From positions 36,771-100,770 of the forward strand of contig CANIBZ010000004.1 in the NCBI GenBank assembly GCA_947466425.1: a DNA stretch of 64,000 bases, in the 5' to 3' direction. This DNA is from Flavobacteriales bacterium. GTDB taxonomy: Bacteria > Bacteroidota > Bacteroidia > Flavobacteriales_D > Sanyastnellaceae. Under the pieces are notes generated by a model. It searched no databases, was not told where the DNA came from, and saw only the letters and a program-made list of their open reading frames with translations. The translations under genes and the position numbers were made by a program. Below are positions 17,720-27,338 of this stretch, piece by piece. Numbering within the stretch: position 1 is the first letter of the stretch; each line of letters starts with the position of its first letter.

Positions 17720-19264
17720 GTGAAAAAACTTGTATTTCTTTTTGCCATTCTTTTTGCAACCCACAGCTCTTTCGCACAAGGAACTTGGAGTGAAAATGTA
17801 GCTCCTGTCTTGTTTGAACATTGCACCACGTGTCACCACGAGGGCGGCATTGGACCTTCTTCATTCATGACTTACGACGATGCATACAACAGTCAAGCAG
17901 GAATACTAGGCGCAATAACTTCAGGCATAATGCCACCTTGGCCTGCCGACCCGAACTACAGACACTTCGTTGGAGAAAACGTCTTAACGGTGGCTGAAAA
18001 GCAAGCCATTCAAGATTGGATTGTTGGAGGCGCGCCCAGTGGCGATTTAGCGCTTGCACCTGCCACTCCTGTTTACACGAACAGTTCTCAATTGATTTCA
18101 GTTGACCAAACGTATACAACACCGAACTACACTTCACCTGCAACCAATAGCGACTACTACAGAACTTTTGTTATTCCAAGCGGACTGGCGCAAGACGGTT
18201 GGATAGATGGAATTGAAATTATTCCTGGAAACGCTGATATTGTTCACCACGTTGTAATCTCTTACGATCCAACAGGGGCTGGGGCTACACTTGATGCGAA
18301 CGATCCTGGAGATGGATTTCAATCGAGTGGTGGAAGCATTGTTAACGGAGCGAAATTCCTTTCTGCCTGGGCGCCAGGAGGCGGACCTTTGTGGGTGCCA
18401 TTTGGCTTTGCGCAGCGCTTAGAAGCTGGTGGCGATTTTCTTGTTGAATTTCACTATCCAGCCGGAACATTAGGCCTTTCAGACCAAACCACGATTAACC
18501 TTCATTATTCAGACGACCCAACTCCGCGAGAAGTTTGGTACAACCCTATCTTAAATCATGGTCCGGGCATACTCGATCAAAACTTCCTTTATGTCTTGGC
18601 CAATCAAACGGCTACTTTCACAGAAACCTATACCGTGCCTGCGGATGTTACTTTAATTGGAACTTTCCCCCACATGCACTTAATTGGAAGAAGCATTAGC
18701 AGTTGGGCTGAACTTCCAGATGGCTCCACAGAACCCTTGATTAGCGTGCCTTCATGGGATTTCCGCTGGCAGTTAACCTACAATTATCCGCAGTTGATTC
18801 ACATTCCTCAAAACACGAACCTTCGCGCGCAAGCCTTCTACGACAACACTTCCGCGAATCCATTCAATCCGAACAGCCCACCGCAATTGGTGACGGCGGG
18901 GGAACAAACAGGTGATGAAATGATGATTGTATTCTTCGCTTACACGTACTACTTGCCAGGCGATGAGAACATTGTTGTTCAGCCTATCGTAAGCACGGAA
19001 GAGCAGCAATTTGTGCAGCAGCAATTCGATATTTTCCCGAATCCGAACAACGGAACATTCAACCTGCAAACATTTAATCAGCGCTTCGATAAAGCGGTTG
19101 TAACCGTTACAGACATTAGCGGAAAAGTGGTGTACGAATCGAAATTGAACATCCCTGGAGGAATGCATACGCAGTCATTAGAACTGAATCTTCCAAAAGG
19201 AATGTATGTTCTCCATGCTGAAGGAACAACCACTCACGAAAGCGAGCGATTCATTGTTGAATAA
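17720..19264 (+). CDS. Secreted heme-c / type II copper monooxygenase-like protein with T9SS sorting domain
   Basis: The 514 residues start (GTG) with a signal peptide (1-19). A cytochrome c-like CxxCH motif, C35-T-T-C38-H39, opens a domain with the later MPPWPADP stretch that may supply the Met ligand. Residues about 130-420 resemble the copper type II ascorbate-dependent monooxygenases (peptidylglycine hydroxylase/dopamine hydroxylase fold): H176-H177, H245 and H318-M-H320 plus M401 or M402 match the CuH and CuM ligand pattern. Residues 440-514 are a C-terminal sorting domain (FPNPNNGTF, KGMYVLHAEG) that marks type IX secretion or surface attachment. The substrate is unknown. It converges with the PorV-like gene with no gap between stops. 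Confidence 0.75.
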   Translation: MKKLVFLFAILFATHSSFAQGTWSENVAPVLFEHCTTCHHEGGIGPSSFMTYDDAYNSQAGILGAITSGIMPPWPADPNYRHFVGENVLTVAEKQAIQDWIVGGAPSGDLALAPATPVYTNSSQLISVDQTYTTPNYTSPATNSDYYRTFVIPSGLAQDGWIDGIEIIPGNADIVHHVVISYDPTGAGATLDANDPGDGFQSSGGSIVNGAKFLSAWAPGGGPLWVPFGFAQRLEAGGDFLVEFHYPAGTLGLSDQTTINLHYSDDPTPREVWYNPILNHGPGILDQNFLYVLANQTATFTETYTVPADVTLIGTFPHMHLIGRSISSWAELPDGSTEPLISVPSWDFRWQLTYNYPQLIHIPQNTNLRAQAFYDNTSANPFNPNSPPQLVTAGEQTGDEMMIVFFAYTYYLPGDENIVVQPIVSTEEQQFVQQQFDIFPNPNNGTFNLQTFNQRFDKAVVTVTDISGKVVYESKLNIPGGMHTQSLELNLPKGMYVLHAEGTTTHESERFIVE

Positions 19265-20356
19265 CTAAAGCGAAAACTTTAGCGAAAACACGTTGCTGTA
19301 AAGAACGTCGGAAGAATTTCCGACATCAGATAGCGCGTAGTCGATAAACATTTTTCGAAGGCGAATGCCAATTCCAATGTTTGGTTGATACGTGATGTAC
19401 TCTTCTTCGAAATCCTTTACACGCTGAGCGTTTCCAACACCTGCGCGGAAAAATATCGTGTTTGAATAGCCCACTTCCAATCCAACATTAGGATCAATGC
19501 TGAACGTGTTTCCAGACACCAACGCATTACGCTGTCCGTCTGTGGTGAAGGTCGCATTTCCTTCCACCAAAAATGAAATTTTCTCTTTGTTGAATTTGTA
19601 ACCTGCGCCTAAAATGGCACGTGGTAAGGCAATCTCCAATCCGTTTTTCGGCAACGTGTTTCCTGTTTGTTGAAAGACTGAAGTGGCGGTTGAACCCAAA
19701 CTGAAAGACCACGCGTTGAAGGTTGAGCTCGCATCGCGAACCACAGCGCCGAAACACACATGCTTCCCTTGGTATTGCGCTCCTAGGTCAAATCCAAAGC
19801 CGAATGAACGCGCAAAATCTCCAATCTGTCTATAGATGATTTTCGCTGTTCCACCAATATTTACGCGACTTGCCCAAGGCTTATGAATGAAGGGAACGCC
19901 CTTCTTCGCATAAGAAAACAAGAACGCATAATCTGCAGCATTGAATGTTGTAACCCTTGAATAATCTATGTTTCCGTTCGGATCGTACAAGTCTAGCGTA
20001 TTCGGAATGTCGTCGATTCCAAAACGAATAAGCGAGAACGATGCTGCAGAAGTTGAATCAAGTCTTTTGCCCACAGCCGCGTAATCGTACTTCGCAATTC
20101 CCGCATAAGACTCGCTGTGCATAACCGCCGCGTCTAGTTTGTTTCCAAGGCCCATTAATCCTGCAGGATTCCAGTAGCCTGATGTCGCGTCGTTCACGCT
20201 GCTCACCTGCGCTTGCGACATACCCATCGCACGCGCACCAACACCAATTTGCAAGAATTCGTTCACATAGACACGCGCTACTTGAGCTTGCGCTACTTGA
20301 ACGGAGCAAAAGAGCAAGGCAAAAACTGTAATTTTCAAAATGAAACTTTTCTTCAT
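19265..20356 (-). CDS. PorV/PorQ family outer-membrane beta-barrel protein
   Basis: The 363 residues start with a signal peptide (to about 24, AQA|Q) followed by the family opening FLQIGVGARAMGMSQAQVSS and SGYWNPAGL, typical of PorV/PorQ and FadL-like barrels, and end in an aromatic/leucine residue as outer-membrane barrels do. PorV carries type IX secretion substrates from the translocon to the attachment complex. Whether this copy is the true PorV or a paralogue is not decidable here, but its neighbour bears a T9SS signal, which makes a link attractive. Normal length. Confidence 0.8.
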   Translation of the reverse strand: MKKSFILKITVFALLFCSVQVAQAQVARVYVNEFLQIGVGARAMGMSQAQVSSVNDATSGYWNPAGLMGLGNKLDAAVMHSESYAGIAKYDYAAVGKRLDSTSAASFSLIRFGIDDIPNTLDLYDPNGNIDYSRVTTFNAADYAFLFSYAKKGVPFIHKPWASRVNIGGTAKIIYRQIGDFARSFGFGFDLGAQYQGKHVCFGAVVRDASSTFNAWSFSLGSTATSVFQQTGNTLPKNGLEIALPRAILGAGYKFNKEKISFLVEGNATFTTDGQRNALVSGNTFSIDPNVGLEVGYSNTIFFRAGVGNAQRVKDFEEEYITYQPNIGIGIRLRKMFIDYALSDVGNSSDVLYSNVFSLKFSL

Positions 20357-20394
20357 GAGCGTGGGTGAAACGATAGTCTTAGCAGATTATTTTC

Positions 20395-21039
20395 TTAAAC
20401 CGAAATTACCTCTTCCACCACACTCGGAAGCTTCGCCTTCAGAAGGTTTTCAATTCCACCTTTGAGGGTTGCCGTTGATGAAGGACAGCCGGCGCATGAT
20501 CCTTTCATTTCAACAAAAACTTTCTTCTCATCATAACCTACGAAATCAATGGCACCGCCGTCGGCTTCAACCGCTGGTCTTACAAACTCTTCCAACAAAG
20601 CCATAATGGCGTCGTCGTATTCCGAAGGCTTGAAGTTCGATCTATCTACTGATGATGGTGTTGATCCGCCTGCTTTCGCTTCTTCAATCATGCTTGCGCT
20701 TCTGCTCATGAGTTCAGCAGGTACCGTAGAAACAGCAATCTCATTGTCCATGAGCCACTCGCGAACATATTCGCGTAACTGCATCACAATCATGTCCCAA
20801 TCGATGGTACCGTCTTTCGTTACCGTAACGAAATTATGCGCAACAAAAACATTGGTTACAAATGGAAAATTGAAAAGCTCTTCCGCCAATGGCGATGAGC
20901 CCGCTGCTTCGGCCTTTGATTTATATTCAACTTGAAGTCCGCCGGTTAATAGCAAACGATCCGCAACGAACTTCATTGACGAAGGATTCGGAGTCATTTC
21001 AGCATATACAGAGGTCGGAATTTTTTTTCTTTCGTTCAT
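20395..21039 (-). CDS. NifU/Nfu-type iron-sulfur cluster scaffold protein
   Basis: Carries Fe-S clusters to apo-proteins. Residues about 10-95 form an Nfu N-terminal domain (AEMTPNPSSMKFVADR), and the C-terminal NifU domain (about 130-215) has the cluster ligands in MKGSCAGCPSSTATLKGGIE. A longer reading to 21081 exists, but a TACATTTG promoter box (21044-21051) lies within it, 4 nt before the ATG at 21039, so that ATG is chosen (214 residues). It diverges from the large amidohydrolase gene. Confidence 0.9.
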   Translation of the reverse strand: MNERKKIPTSVYAEMTPNPSSMKFVADRLLLTGGLQVEYKSKAEAAGSSPLAEELFNFPFVTNVFVAHNFVTVTKDGTIDWDMIVMQLREYVREWLMDNEIAVSTVPAELMSRSASMIEEAKAGGSTPSSVDRSNFKPSEYDDAIMALLEEFVRPAVEADGGAIDFVGYDEKKVFVEMKGSCAGCPSSTATLKGGIENLLKAKLPSVVEEVISV

Positions 21040-21043
21040 GTCA

Positions 21044-21051
21044 CAAATGTA
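21044..21051 (-). promoter_or_regulatory. Promoter -7 element of the nfu gene, adjacent to the start codon (TACATTTG)
   Basis: Exact TAnnTTTG on the minus strand, then TGAC and ATG. It predicts a leaderless or near-leaderless transcript and decides the start codon. Confidence 0.6.
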
Positions 21052-21099
21052 ATTCCATTCAAGGAAAACATTTACAACCAATGTTCATTTGAATCCCAC

Positions 21100-21107
21100 T
21101 ATTTTTG
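21100..21107 (+). promoter_or_regulatory. Promoter -7 element of the amidohydrolase operon (TATTTTTG)
   Basis: Exact TAnnTTTG match 38 nt before the ATG at 21146, in the 106 bp divergent gap with nfu. Confidence 0.5.
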
Positions 21108-21145
21108 TTTGAATCGTTCGTGAATTTTTCACTTCAACAAACAAC

Positions 21146-24100
21146 ATGAGAAAACTCTTGGTCTTCATTTTACTTGTATCGAATGGCATTGTTGCATTCG
21201 CGCAAGAAACCTTTCCGTTCAACGGCGTTCGCCCGAAAGACGTGAGTGCTTATGCGCTTACCAACGCAACGGTCTATTCCACTCCAGAAAATAAAATGGA
21301 AGGAGCAACCGTCATTATAGAAAAAGGAAAAATCAAAGCGGTTGGAAAGAACATTCCGATTCCTGCCAATTGTGTAATCATTGACGCCACAGGCAAATTC
21401 ATTTATGCGGGATTCGTTGATGCGTTTTCCACATACGGCATCTCTCAAAAGCAAAACGGCAATCATGGCGAAGAAACGGAAGATTCAGGAAAAAATGTTC
21501 TCGGTTGGAACGCCGCCGTTCATCCGGAATACAACGCTTCTATGCAACTTCAACACAACGAAGAAGAGGCTGAAAGCTATCGCAATGCGGGAATAACCGC
21601 GGTGTGTTCGCACAAGGCCGACGGTATTTCACGCGGAACAGGAGCACTTGTTTCTTTGGGAAATGAAATTCATGCCGATGTGATTAGCGCTGAAGCAGCC
21701 GCTTACTTCTCTTTCAACAAAGGAAGCAGTCCGCAACAATATCCTTCTTCCATTATGGGTAGCATTGCGCTGCTTAAGCAAACGTACTGCGATGCCAATT
21801 GGTATGCGAATTTGAAAGGAAGCGGAGAAACAAATTTGACGCTTCGTGCACTCAATTCAACTAGCAGTCTTCCTCAAATTTTCGAAGCCAACGACAAATG
21901 GAATATTCTTCGTGCAGACGCCGTGGGAGATGAGTTCGGTGTGCAATACCTATTCAAAACCGGAGGAAATGAATATCAACGTTTGGAAGAAATGAAGGGC
22001 ACCAAAGGGAAATTCATTGTGCCCGTGAACTACCCGCAGGCCTTTGATGTGAGCGACCCAGCAAGCAACCGATATATCTCAACAGCAGAATTGAAACATT
22101 GGGAATTGGCGCCATATAACCTCGCTTATTTGCACAACGCAGGAATAGAATTTTGCATCACTGCAAGTGGACTTGAAGACAAAAGTCAGTTGCTCGAAAA
22201 CATAAAGACCGCCGTTGAAAACGGACTTCCTGCAAACATTGCATTGGCCGCTTTAACAACAAGACCGGCACAATACCTAAACGCTCAAACCCGCGTAGGT
22301 TCTATACTTGCGGGATACGACGCAAACTTGGTGATTACCAACAAAGAGCTTTTCACCAACGATTCAAAGGTGCTTGAAACATGGGTGAATGGTAAGCCAT
22401 ATTTCGTTTCGAATGCAGAGTATCTCTCACTTGAGGGGACTTACACTTTCTCCGTTTTAGGAACAACGGTTCAAGCCGAAAGCATTAAAGGCAAAGGAGA
22501 GGAAGTGATTGTTTCTTCAAAATTGAAAACAACAGACGCCCTGAAAAAATTACACGAAGCACTTGGGTCAACCGCACAAGATTCAACTTTATTTCAGTTG
22601 AAATTACAATTGAAAGATGGATTTCCAGTTGGAGAGTTAACACTCGATAGCACAGCATTCGTGCGTGTTTCAGGAAACATTCATTCGAAAGAAAAAGAGT
22701 TGTCGTTAGACCTAACGTCGTTTGAAAAGTCATCCATTTCAATAAACGCCACAGTTGTCGCTATTCCGAAAAAAGAAGAAAAGAAAGAAGAAAAAACACA
22801 AACGATTCCTGGAGAAATTATTTATCCATTCACCGCGTATGGCAAGACTTCACTTCCGAAAAAAGAGAATGTTGTGTTTCGAAATGCAACACTTTGGACG
22901 TGTGAAAACGGAACCATTCAAGAAGGTGACTTGTGGGTGAAGAACGGAAAGATCGCAGGAATAGGCGTAGACATTAGCATTCCGAAAGGAGAGGCGGTTC
23001 AGGAAATTGATGCCAAGGGCAAACACATTTCTCCGGGTATCATAGACGAACACAGTCACATTGCGCTTTCAAGTGTAAACGAAGGAACACAAGCGAGCAG
23101 CGCAGAAGTTGAAGAGGGAAGCGTTATTTATCCGGAAGACATTGACATTTACCGTCAGCTTTCGGGCGGAACAACAGCTTCTCAATTGCTTCACGGAAGT
23201 GCCAATCCGATTGGCGGACAGAGCGCATTGGTGAAGTTGCGTTGGGGCGTAAATGCGGAAGGAATGAAGATTGAGAACGCTCCAGGATTCATCAAATTCG
23301 CGTTAGGCGAAAACGTGAAACAAAGCAATTGGGGAGATCAGTCTGTTTCACGTTTTCCGCAAACCCGTATGGGAGTAGAACAGGTTTACTACGATCATTT
23401 CTATCGTGCTCTGGAATACGGCAAGGCTTGGGACAACTACAACGCGGCTTGCAAAAAAGTAAAGAAAGGTTTACCCATGCCCCTTGCGCCGCGTAGAGAT
23501 CTAGAATTGGAAACCATTCTAGAAATTCTTCGCAAAGAGAGATTCATTTCTTGTCACAGCTATGTGCAAAGCGAAATAAACATGCTCATGCATGTAGCAG
23601 ATAGCTTCAACTTCAAAATAAATACATTCACTCATATTCTTGAAGGCTATAAAGTCGCTGACAAAATGAAAGCCCACGGAGCGGGTGCTTCTACCTTCAG
23701 CGACTGGTGGGCCTACAAGGCCGAAGTGAAAGACGCCATTCCATACAACGCTGCGCTCATGTATGAGCAAGGAATTGTGGTGGCCATCAATTCCGACGAT
23801 GCGGAAATGGGCGCGCGTCTAAATCAAGAAGCAGGAAAAATTGTGAAATACGGAAGCGTGCCTGCGGAAGAAGCATTGAAAATGGTGACGTTGAATCCAG
23901 CGAAGCTTCTTCACCTAGACGATCGCATGGGGTCTTTGAAAGTGGGGAAAGACGCAGATTTTGTGATTTGGAACAACGAGCCGCTAAGCATTTACGCTCG
24001 TGCCGAAAAGACTTACATCGACGGCACTTGTTACTTCAGTTTGGAAGAAGATGAAAAAGCAAGAGAGGCCTTTGCTGCTGAACGCGAACGCATCATTCAG

Positions 24101-24220
24101 AAAATGGAAGTCGCTAAAAACAATGGAGTGTCTACCAGAAAGCCACAGCCGAAGACGCCGCATCACTTCCATTGCAACAGCATGGACGAGACATCAAAAG
24201 GTATTTTCATAAAAGAATAA
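21146..24220 (+). CDS. Large exported amidohydrolase-family protein with tandem domains
   Basis: A 1024-residue protein with a signal peptide (about 1-19) and two amidohydrolase modules. The first (about 30-440) has the beta-sandwich start and the TTRPAQYLNAQ...GSILAGYDANLVI ending of the family but lacks the HxH metal motif (AGFVDAFSTYG at that place), so it is probably inactive. The second (about 570-1000) has H636-S-H638 in GIIDEHSHIA, a candidate Asp at D884 in AINSDDAEMG, and the ending LDDRMGSLKVGKDADFVIWN. It probably hydrolyses an imide, amide or cyclic peptide-like substrate in the periplasm; the substrate is unknown. It is followed 4 bp later by a shorter relative. Confidence 0.8.
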   Translation: MRKLLVFILLVSNGIVAFAQETFPFNGVRPKDVSAYALTNATVYSTPENKMEGATVIIEKGKIKAVGKNIPIPANCVIIDATGKFIYAGFVDAFSTYGISQKQNGNHGEETEDSGKNVLGWNAAVHPEYNASMQLQHNEEEAESYRNAGITAVCSHKADGISRGTGALVSLGNEIHADVISAEAAAYFSFNKGSSPQQYPSSIMGSIALLKQTYCDANWYANLKGSGETNLTLRALNSTSSLPQIFEANDKWNILRADAVGDEFGVQYLFKTGGNEYQRLEEMKGTKGKFIVPVNYPQAFDVSDPASNRYISTAELKHWELAPYNLAYLHNAGIEFCITASGLEDKSQLLENIKTAVENGLPANIALAALTTRPAQYLNAQTRVGSILAGYDANLVITNKELFTNDSKVLETWVNGKPYFVSNAEYLSLEGTYTFSVLGTTVQAESIKGKGEEVIVSSKLKTTDALKKLHEALGSTAQDSTLFQLKLQLKDGFPVGELTLDSTAFVRVSGNIHSKEKELSLDLTSFEKSSISINATVVAIPKKEEKKEEKTQTIPGEIIYPFTAYGKTSLPKKENVVFRNATLWTCENGTIQEGDLWVKNGKIAGIGVDISIPKGEAVQEIDAKGKHISPGIIDEHSHIALSSVNEGTQASSAEVEEGSVIYPEDIDIYRQLSGGTTASQLLHGSANPIGGQSALVKLRWGVNAEGMKIENAPGFIKFALGENVKQSNWGDQSVSRFPQTRMGVEQVYYDHFYRALEYGKAWDNYNAACKKVKKGLPMPLAPRRDLELETILEILRKERFISCHSYVQSEINMLMHVADSFNFKINTFTHILEGYKVADKMKAHGAGASTFSDWWAYKAEVKDAIPYNAALMYEQGIVVAINSDDAEMGARLNQEAGKIVKYGSVPAEEALKMVTLNPAKLLHLDDRMGSLKVGKDADFVIWNNEPLSIYARAEKTYIDGTCYFSLEEDEKAREAFAAERERIIQKMEVAKNNGVSTRKPQPKTPHHFHCNSMDETSKGIFIKE

Positions 24221-24224
24221 GAAC

Positions 24225-25544
24225 ATGATTATGAGAAAAATATTTTTATCACTTGCGCTTATTGCCGGTATTGCAGCTCAAGCCCAACACCGCCCAACAC
24301 CTGCGCCAGCGCAGAGTAATTCCATTATTCTAACGAACTGCTACGCGCATTTGGGGAACGGAAAAGTGATTGAGAACGCATACATCGCTTTTGAAAAAGG
24401 TGTACTTACCCTTGTGGTCGACGCTACTGTTTCCCGCATAGATATCACCAAATTCGATAAGGTCATTCCTCTAGAAGGTCAGCATGTTTATCCAGGATTT
24501 ATTGCACCGAACTCTTCATTGGGATTGGTTGAAATAGATGCGATTCGTGCGCAGAATGATTTGTATGAGGTTGGCACATTCAAACCGAGCGTTCGTTCGG
24601 TTATTGCGTACAACGCTGACTCGGAAATTATTCCCACCGTTCGTTCGAACGGTGTGTTACTTGGACAAGTAACACCACGAGGTGGAATAATTTCAGGTTC
24701 TTCTTCAATCATGCAATTCGATGCGTGGAACTGGGAAGACGCTGTGGTACGCGCAGACGATGGCCTGCACCTCAATTGGCCGCAAGTCATTCACAGACAC
24801 TATGACAAAGGCAGAATCCTTGTGTCTAAGGTGAAAAGTTACGATCAACAAAAGCGCGAAATTGAATTGTTCTTTGGCGATGCGAAAGCTTACGCTAAAG
24901 CACCAAAGGGGGATTTAACAGAGCTTCGCTTCGAAGCCATGAAAGGATTATTCGATGGCAGCAAAACACTTTACGTTCATGCAGATGAATTGAAATCTAT
25001 TCACGAAGCGGTGCAATTCAAACGCGACATGGGCATTGTGAAGATGGTTATTGTCGGTGGTTACGACGCTCCGCTTGCAGCGACTATTCTGAAAGAAGAA
25101 AACATCTCAGTTCTTCTTCGTCGTGTTCACGACTTGGCTTCATTGGATGAAGACGATCCACACGCATCTTTCGCTTTAGCGAAAAAATTATACGACGCTG
25201 GTATTCTTTTCGCCTTCCAAAACGAAGGAGACATGGAGCGCATGGGCACGCGAAACCTGCCATTCATGGCGGGAACAGCCGTTGCACACGGACTTCCATA
25301 CGAAGAAGCAGTGAAAGCACTAACATTAAATGCCGCACAAATCTTGGGCGTCGATAAAAAATACGGAAGTCTTGAAGTGGGGAAAAGCGCTACGCTTTTC
25401 GTTTCATACGGAGATGCGTTGAACATGACCACTAATCTATTGCGCTTGGCCTACATCGACGGAAGAAGCATTGAGCTTAGCAACATGCAAACCGAAATGT
25501 ACTTGTTGTACAAGAACAAATACGATAAAGAACGAAGCAAATAA
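24225..25544 (+). CDS. Amidohydrolase-like exported protein, probably without metal site
   Basis: A 439-residue protein with a signal peptide (cleavage about AQAQ) and the amidohydrolase frame: VYPGFIAPNSSLGLVE near residue 86 where an active enzyme has PGFIDxHxH, and the ending ILGVDKKYGSLEVGKSATLFV. The usual HxH is absent, as in the first module of the upstream protein, which it resembles. It may be a non-catalytic partner. Start ATG 24225; ATG 24231 is equally good for the signal peptide. It forms an operon with the 1024-residue gene. Confidence 0.75.
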   Translation: MIMRKIFLSLALIAGIAAQAQHRPTPAPAQSNSIILTNCYAHLGNGKVIENAYIAFEKGVLTLVVDATVSRIDITKFDKVIPLEGQHVYPGFIAPNSSLGLVEIDAIRAQNDLYEVGTFKPSVRSVIAYNADSEIIPTVRSNGVLLGQVTPRGGIISGSSSIMQFDAWNWEDAVVRADDGLHLNWPQVIHRHYDKGRILVSKVKSYDQQKREIELFFGDAKAYAKAPKGDLTELRFEAMKGLFDGSKTLYVHADELKSIHEAVQFKRDMGIVKMVIVGGYDAPLAATILKEENISVLLRRVHDLASLDEDDPHASFALAKKLYDAGILFAFQNEGDMERMGTRNLPFMAGTAVAHGLPYEEAVKALTLNAAQILGVDKKYGSLEVGKSATLFVSYGDALNMTTNLLRLAYIDGRSIELSNMQTEMYLLYKNKYDKERSK

Positions 25545-25574
25545 AGCTGTTTCTTTGCAGCGAATTTAACCACT

Positions 25575-26552
25575 ATGGCACGCGTATTAACAGGCATTCA
25601 AAGTACAGGAACACCGCATTTGGGTAATGTGTTGGGCGCAATTGCTCCGGCAATTGAAATGAGTAACCACCCTTCCAACGAAGCGTATTTATTCATTGCG
25701 AATTTCCACACCTTAACTCAAATTAAAAACGCTGAGGAAATTCGCAACAACACGTACAGCGTCGCTGCTACTTGGTTAGCGTGCGGCTTCAACACAGATA
25801 AAAACGTGTTCTATCGTCAGAGCGATGTTCCTGAAGTTACCGAGCTCGCTTGGTATTTGAACTGCTTCACGCCGTTCCCGATGTTGGCGAATGCGCACAG
25901 TTTTAAAGATCGTCAAGACCGTTTGAAAGAAGTTAACGCAGGGTTGTTTACCTATCCAGTTTTAATGGCTGCAGATATTTTGTTGTACGACGCGAACGTT
26001 GTTCCTGTAGGGAAAGATCAACTTCAACATTTAGAAATCACACGCGACATTGCTTCCGCTTTCAATCATCAAATGGGAGAAACGTTTGTTTTGCCCGATT
26101 CAAAGGTGAACGAAGCAACCATGTATGTTCCGGGAACGGACGGACAAAAAATGAGTAAGAGCTACGGCAATTACATCAACATTTTTCTTCCTGAAAAAGA
26201 ATTGAAAGACGTAATCAATAAGAACATTGTTACCGACGCTACGAAGCTGGAAGATCCGAAAGATCCGAATGCAAACAGCATTACCGCTTTGTATGAACTT
26301 ATTGTTGGAGCTAGCGAAGCGGCGGTTCTTCGTGAAAAACTTCTAGCGGGAAATTTCGGATGGGGACACGCCAAAAAAGAATTGCTTGAAGCCATTCTTT
26401 CTCGTTTCGAAACAGAAAGAAAAAAATATTTCGAATACATTTCAGACTATTCTTCGCTTGAAAATATTTTAAAACAAGGCGGAGAGAAAGCAAGAGTGAC
26501 TGCATCAAATACTCTTGATCGCGTTCGTAAGAATTTAGGTTATTCGGTATAG
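25575..26552 (+). CDS. trpS: Tryptophanyl-tRNA synthetase
   Basis: Charges tRNA(Trp). The 325-residue class I synthetase has the HIGH-like motif TGTPHLGN (residues 11-18), the conserved ADILLYDANVVPVGKDQLQH region and the KMSKS loop in GQKMSKSYGN. Length fits the bacterial enzyme. It starts 30 bp after the amidohydrolase-like gene. Confidence 0.96.
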   Translation: MARVLTGIQSTGTPHLGNVLGAIAPAIEMSNHPSNEAYLFIANFHTLTQIKNAEEIRNNTYSVAATWLACGFNTDKNVFYRQSDVPEVTELAWYLNCFTPFPMLANAHSFKDRQDRLKEVNAGLFTYPVLMAADILLYDANVVPVGKDQLQHLEITRDIASAFNHQMGETFVLPDSKVNEATMYVPGTDGQKMSKSYGNYINIFLPEKELKDVINKNIVTDATKLEDPKDPNANSITALYELIVGASEAAVLREKLLAGNFGWGHAKKELLEAILSRFETERKKYFEYISDYSSLENILKQGGEKARVTASNTLDRVRKNLGYSV

Positions 26553-26591
26553 CTATTCATTCGTATCTTTCAATTCTAAACCAACCCAACC

Positions 26592-27338
26592 TTGCACTAC
26601 ATCCTAGCGCCCATATATTTCATCTATAAACTTTGGATTGGTTTAGTGTTTTGGATTACCCTTATTTTTCTTTACATTCCTTTCGTTTGGGTGTATAGAA
26701 AAAGAGAGCGTCATCTTAAGGCATTCGTCTTAAAACGTTTTTGGGGCAAACTCATTCGCAAATGCATTTTCTGTCCTATTGAAATCACATTTGAAGCGCC
26801 ACTTCCCGAAGGCTCTTTCATTATTGCCTCGAACCACAGTAGCTATTTAGACACTGTATTTATGTACGAGGCCATCGGTCGAGATTTTCTTTTTGTTGGA
26901 AAAGGTGAGTTGTTAAGTTGGCCCTTGTTCTCCTTGTTTTTTCGAAAGCAAGACATTCCTATCAGAAGAGGACAAAGCAAAGCAGCGCTGGTGGCTTTGG
27001 ATCGTGTGGCGAAAAGTTTACGGAACGACATGAGCGTGGCTATCTACCCGGAAGGCACAATTCCAGACGACGCACCGAAATTACTTCCGTTTAAAAACGG
27101 GGCATTCAAAGTTGCTATTGAACAGCAAAGGCCCGTTGTTCCTGTTACTTGGCACTCAAACTATAAAGTTCTTTTAGACCCTGCGAAGTTCTTTCAATAC
27201 TCTCTTCCTCAAAAAATAAGAGTTACTGTTCATGCCCCAATTGCTACCGCAGGGTTAACTGCATCTGATTTATTACCTTTGCGCACGCAAGCGTTTGAAA
27301 CCATTCAACGCGAATTGAATAAAACACATGAAAGTTGA
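26592..27338 (+). CDS. plsC: 1-acyl-sn-glycerol-3-phosphate acyltransferase (PlsC-like)
   Basis: Adds the second acyl chain in phosphatidic acid synthesis at the inner membrane. The 248-residue protein has an N-terminal hydrophobic stretch (about 5-35), the catalytic HX4D box H82-SSYL-D87, and the substrate-binding IYPEGTIP. It starts with TTG; no better start is seen. It overlaps gatC by 11 bp. A TATCTTTC element (26566-26573), one base off the promoter consensus, lies upstream. Confidence 0.9.
   Translation: MHYILAPIYFIYKLWIGLVFWITLIFLYIPFVWVYRKRERHLKAFVLKRFWGKLIRKCIFCPIEITFEAPLPEGSFIIASNHSSYLDTVFMYEAIGRDFLFVGKGELLSWPLFSLFFRKQDIPIRRGQSKAALVALDRVAKSLRNDMSVAIYPEGTIPDDAPKLLPFKNGAFKVAIEQQRPVVPVTWHSNYKVLLDPAKFFQYSLPQKIRVTVHAPIATAGLTASDLLPLRTQAFETIQRELNKTHES

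Noticed and set aside
22755..22940. Lys-rich 61-codon ORF inside the large amidohydrolase gene
   Set aside because: A frame shadow of the Glu/Lys-rich linker between the two modules.
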